Part shown: piece after piece, positions 61,778 to 64,000 of the stretch
Layout of the letters: the number at the start of each line of letters is the position of its first letter
Position numbering within the stretch: position 1 is the first letter of the stretch
Assembly (NCBI GenBank): GCA_050084515.1
Contig: CM114275.1
Location: 744,001-808,000 of the forward strand
Source: Blasia pusilla
Lineage: Eukaryota; Marchantiophyta; Marchantiopsida; Blasiales
Reading direction: 5' to 3'
Length of the DNA stretch: 64,000 nucleotides
Notes under the pieces: model-generated
Databases searched by the model: none
Told to the model about the DNA's origin: nothing
Seen by the model: the letters and a program-made list of their open reading frames with translations, nothing else
Made by a program: the position numbers and the translations under genes

Positions 61778-63315
61778 TCACTTGTGGCAAGGGCAGCCGC
61801 AGTTACAGTTGGCTCCGCAGTTGCAGTCGTTCTCGAGCTCGAAGATGCTATCGCACACATTATATTATCATTTCAGAACTCGTTTCGGCATAGTGCGCAG
61901 GTTAGTTATATGATGAAAATAATTGACTCTCATAGTCGTGCATTCCCCGGAAGGTTATCGATACTCTTCGGCACACATGAAGGAAGTCCGTTAATCCCTC
62001 TCATGAGCGGAAACAACTCTCAGCACGTTCAGTATCGATATCCAGCAGAAGTAAATCGTCAACTTGAAGGTCTTCGGTTTCAAAGGATTCCACGAAGAAC
62101 TAATGCAAACACACGTTCACACAGCTGCGGATTTCTGGCCACCTAATCTCCGAACCCTCACTTAATAGTTATCCTCCCCAAGTTTCATTTTACGGAGGTC
62201 TTGTCTGAGAAGCAAGAGGCGTCTTGAGAAATCTTGCCAATATTTCAGATTCGTATTGGAAAAGGCAGCTACTAAACGTCTCGACGTACGTACCTCTCCA
62301 CTGGGGAGTCGATGGTGTTAATGTCCATAGTCCTTTTCGATCCACATCTGTAAAGATCAAGAATGAATCACGGCATCAGCTGCTTCAGAATATTCAAAGA
62401 GCACAGGTCATTGTACGAAAACATTCGTGAAGCATAGCATCCCAAAGAACCAGAGTGTATACTATATTCCTGGACGTGAGCAGACAAATATTTCTCGTTT
62501 TGTGGACGTCGAAAAATGTTCATTCACGATGTACAGACTCCGTCGGAAACTCGAATTGTTATCCACTTCATGAATCCGAAAGCCAAAGTCAAACCCGACA
62601 AGGAGTATTCAGACGAGATATGAACGAAAGAGTTAGGGAGTCTTTAGTAAATGAACCATCGTGCGGTTGATTGTCGAATTATGTAAAAAGATAAAAGGTT
62701 AAGAAAATTCCATTGGAATTTTCGGCCACAATGCAAACTATGTCGTCTCTTCCACGCACGTACTTTAAACCACGACACAAATTCCGGGTCAGCGCGACAG
62801 AAGAATTTCTAGTGGACTGGAGCCGTCCGGTCTGTAGACCCGTTTTCGAGAACTGTCCACCTTAATTTCTATGACGCGTGGACAGATAGTGATGGAAAAT
62901 TGTAGAGAGAGGGAGAAGCACTGGTCTATTGACCTGTCTTCGGAAAGAATTCACTTGATTTCTTAGAAGAATTTGGCAGATGGTCCCCCTCCCGGAGCAT
63001 CCCGAGAGCCAAGGAAACCCTTCAGCGTTGTCCTAATCCATATCACGCTAGGAAAACACGGTTTTGTGACTCGATACCGACGAGATTCCGTAAGCGAGGG
63101 ATATACATCGCGAGGAAGAGAAAAGACCGAAGAAACGCACATACAAAGCAGTCGCGATCGGATTGAAATCAAAGTTATCACAACGACATCCAACTTTTCG
63201 AAGCTTATATCAAGCGATGGTCAAGGGAATTATCGTCGCGAGAAACTCACTTGCAGCTTCCGCCGCACTTGCAGGCACTCCCGCATGAGCATCCACTGTT
63301 TCCGCAGCCTGACAT
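61778..63315 (-). CDS. Plant-type metallothionein, three exons
   Basis: Minus-strand exons are 63,315-63,251, 62,347-62,294 and 61,847-61,778, joining in frame to 62 residues. Exon 1 encodes MSGCGNSGCSCGSACKCGGSC, a Cys-rich N-domain with C-x-C pairs. Exon 2 gives the linker KCGSKRTMDINTIDSPVE. Exon 3 gives IFELENDCNCGANCNCGCPC and ends CHK-TGA. Seven Cys lie in the first cluster (including the one in CGSK) and six in the last. Splice sites are AA|GTGAGT, tttacag|A, AG|GTACGT and gatag|C; the last acceptor is the weakest. The two Cys clusters and Cys-free linker are the plan of plant metallothioneins, which bind Zn and Cu in the cytosol and help in metal balance and stress. The linker of about 22 residues is shorter than in most type 1-3 plant forms. 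The linker exon is the least certain part. Confidence 0.85.
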
Positions 63316-63423
63316 TTTGATTGACTGATGGAAAGTAGGGATCAAACACGAAGTTCAAAATGCTCAAGAACTACAAATCTGATAAAAGGAAAACTTATGT
63401 GTTGGATTCATGCCATACCGCGT

Positions 63424-63430
63424 CTTTATA
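63424..63430 (-). promoter_or_regulatory. TATA box of the metallothionein gene
   Basis: The complement reads TATAAAG, in the context cggcttataaagacgcgg, about 109 bp before the start codon. The distance suits a leader of roughly 80 bases. Confidence 0.6.
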
Positions 63431-64000
63431 AGCCGATTCGGACGATTTGTGTCCAACCTTCCATCCATCTAGGGATAGCGAACGCGTAACTGAAGAGAAG
63501 TTAGCCTCCTTGGTCCATCGGATTTACGCTAGTAGTAAAAATTTTCATCGTTGGAAAATATTGAGTTTCCATAATCCTTAATCAGTAATTATTTTCAGTG
63601 TGTGAGTCCATTTTGATAGTAGATAAAATTAAATTTTACACATAAGGAAAAATATTCTTTTCTTTTCGTGTTTCTTCCATTTTCCTCCTCTTCTAAAAGT
63701 GAAGTATATATATTTTGGGAAATAGATGACGTTTTAGTGGAATATACCAACATTGACCAACAATTAAAGTAGGCATGTGGTCAATACCATACCATAATAA
63801 GTACATGGGGTGGGGTTATATGTACACCAGTCGTCCCTTTATCACGGGATATTTTCACTAAAAGGCCATCTGCAAGTAACTTGGTGTTTCTCAATTAACC
63901 GAAAAATATTATTTTAATTAGTACTTTTGGACTAGTGCAATGTAGTCGGCTGGAAGGATAGGGTAGTTTTTTCGAGAACCGGTACATCTACAGACCAGGA
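63431..64000. other. Upstream of metallothionein, AT-rich, no gene
   Basis: The stretch is AT-rich after 63,540 with no frame or repeat that I recognise. It probably includes the distal promoter. Confidence 0.5.

Overview
The window looks like nuclear DNA of a land plant. It carries three split host genes that are recognisable as plant types: a Golgi-type GH43 galactosidase with a membrane anchor, an EXO1 nuclease with 13 coding exons, and a three-exon plant-style metallothionein. These sit among old Ty3/gypsy retrotransposons, Helitrons, hAT remnants and a LINE, most of them broken by stops and frameshifts. A non-seed plant is possible, but nothing here fixes the lineage.

Region 1-20,400 is nested gypsy DNA of two families. 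Family A fills 850-8,169 (+) and has a highly unusual pol order: gag with zinc knuckles, a protease-like segment, a full cytosine-5 DNA methyltransferase domain (2,880-3,840), RT, RNase H, integrase, then a C-terminal PHD finger (7,074-7,209), a polypurine tract and a 3' LTR. A second family A copy (8,366-11,977, -) keeps gag and the protease-like segment but has lost the methyltransferase and the rest of pol. A gag scrap lies at 20,041-20,400 (-). Family B is a chromodomain gypsy (chromovirus). It has LTRs of about 1 kb at 1-849, 11,978-12,980, 17,830-18,787 (-) and 36,719-37,650, two gag-bearing halves facing each other (12,983-13,974 + and 17,828-14,461 -), and an integrase piece (18,788-19,825) that runs into a 213-bp CT repeat.

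Region 20,401-29,081 has no intact gene. It holds three perfect hairpins (23,394-23,891), a decayed hAT transposase (25,166-27,032) and a folded-back repeat near 28,030. The GH43 gene follows on the minus strand (29,082-31,728). Region 33,577-43,060 is AT-rich Helitron country: a decayed PIF1-type helicase, several short non-autonomous Helitrons and a truncated family B LTR. A GC-rich, badly mutated LINE lies at about 44,131-47,071 (-), then an hAT C-terminal piece (48,534-48,977, -) and an inverted-repeat element near 49,015-49,302.

Region 50,900-64,000 is the gene-bearing end: EXO1 (51,020-56,171, -) and a metallothionein gene (61,778-63,315, -) with a TATA box upstream. The host genes do not form a pathway together. 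The most interesting object is the family A retroelement, which joins a DNA-methylation writer and a chromatin-reader-type finger to an integrase. Every one of the 11 pol stop codons I could place in it is of the kind made by C-to-T or G-to-A change, as expected after heavy methylation.
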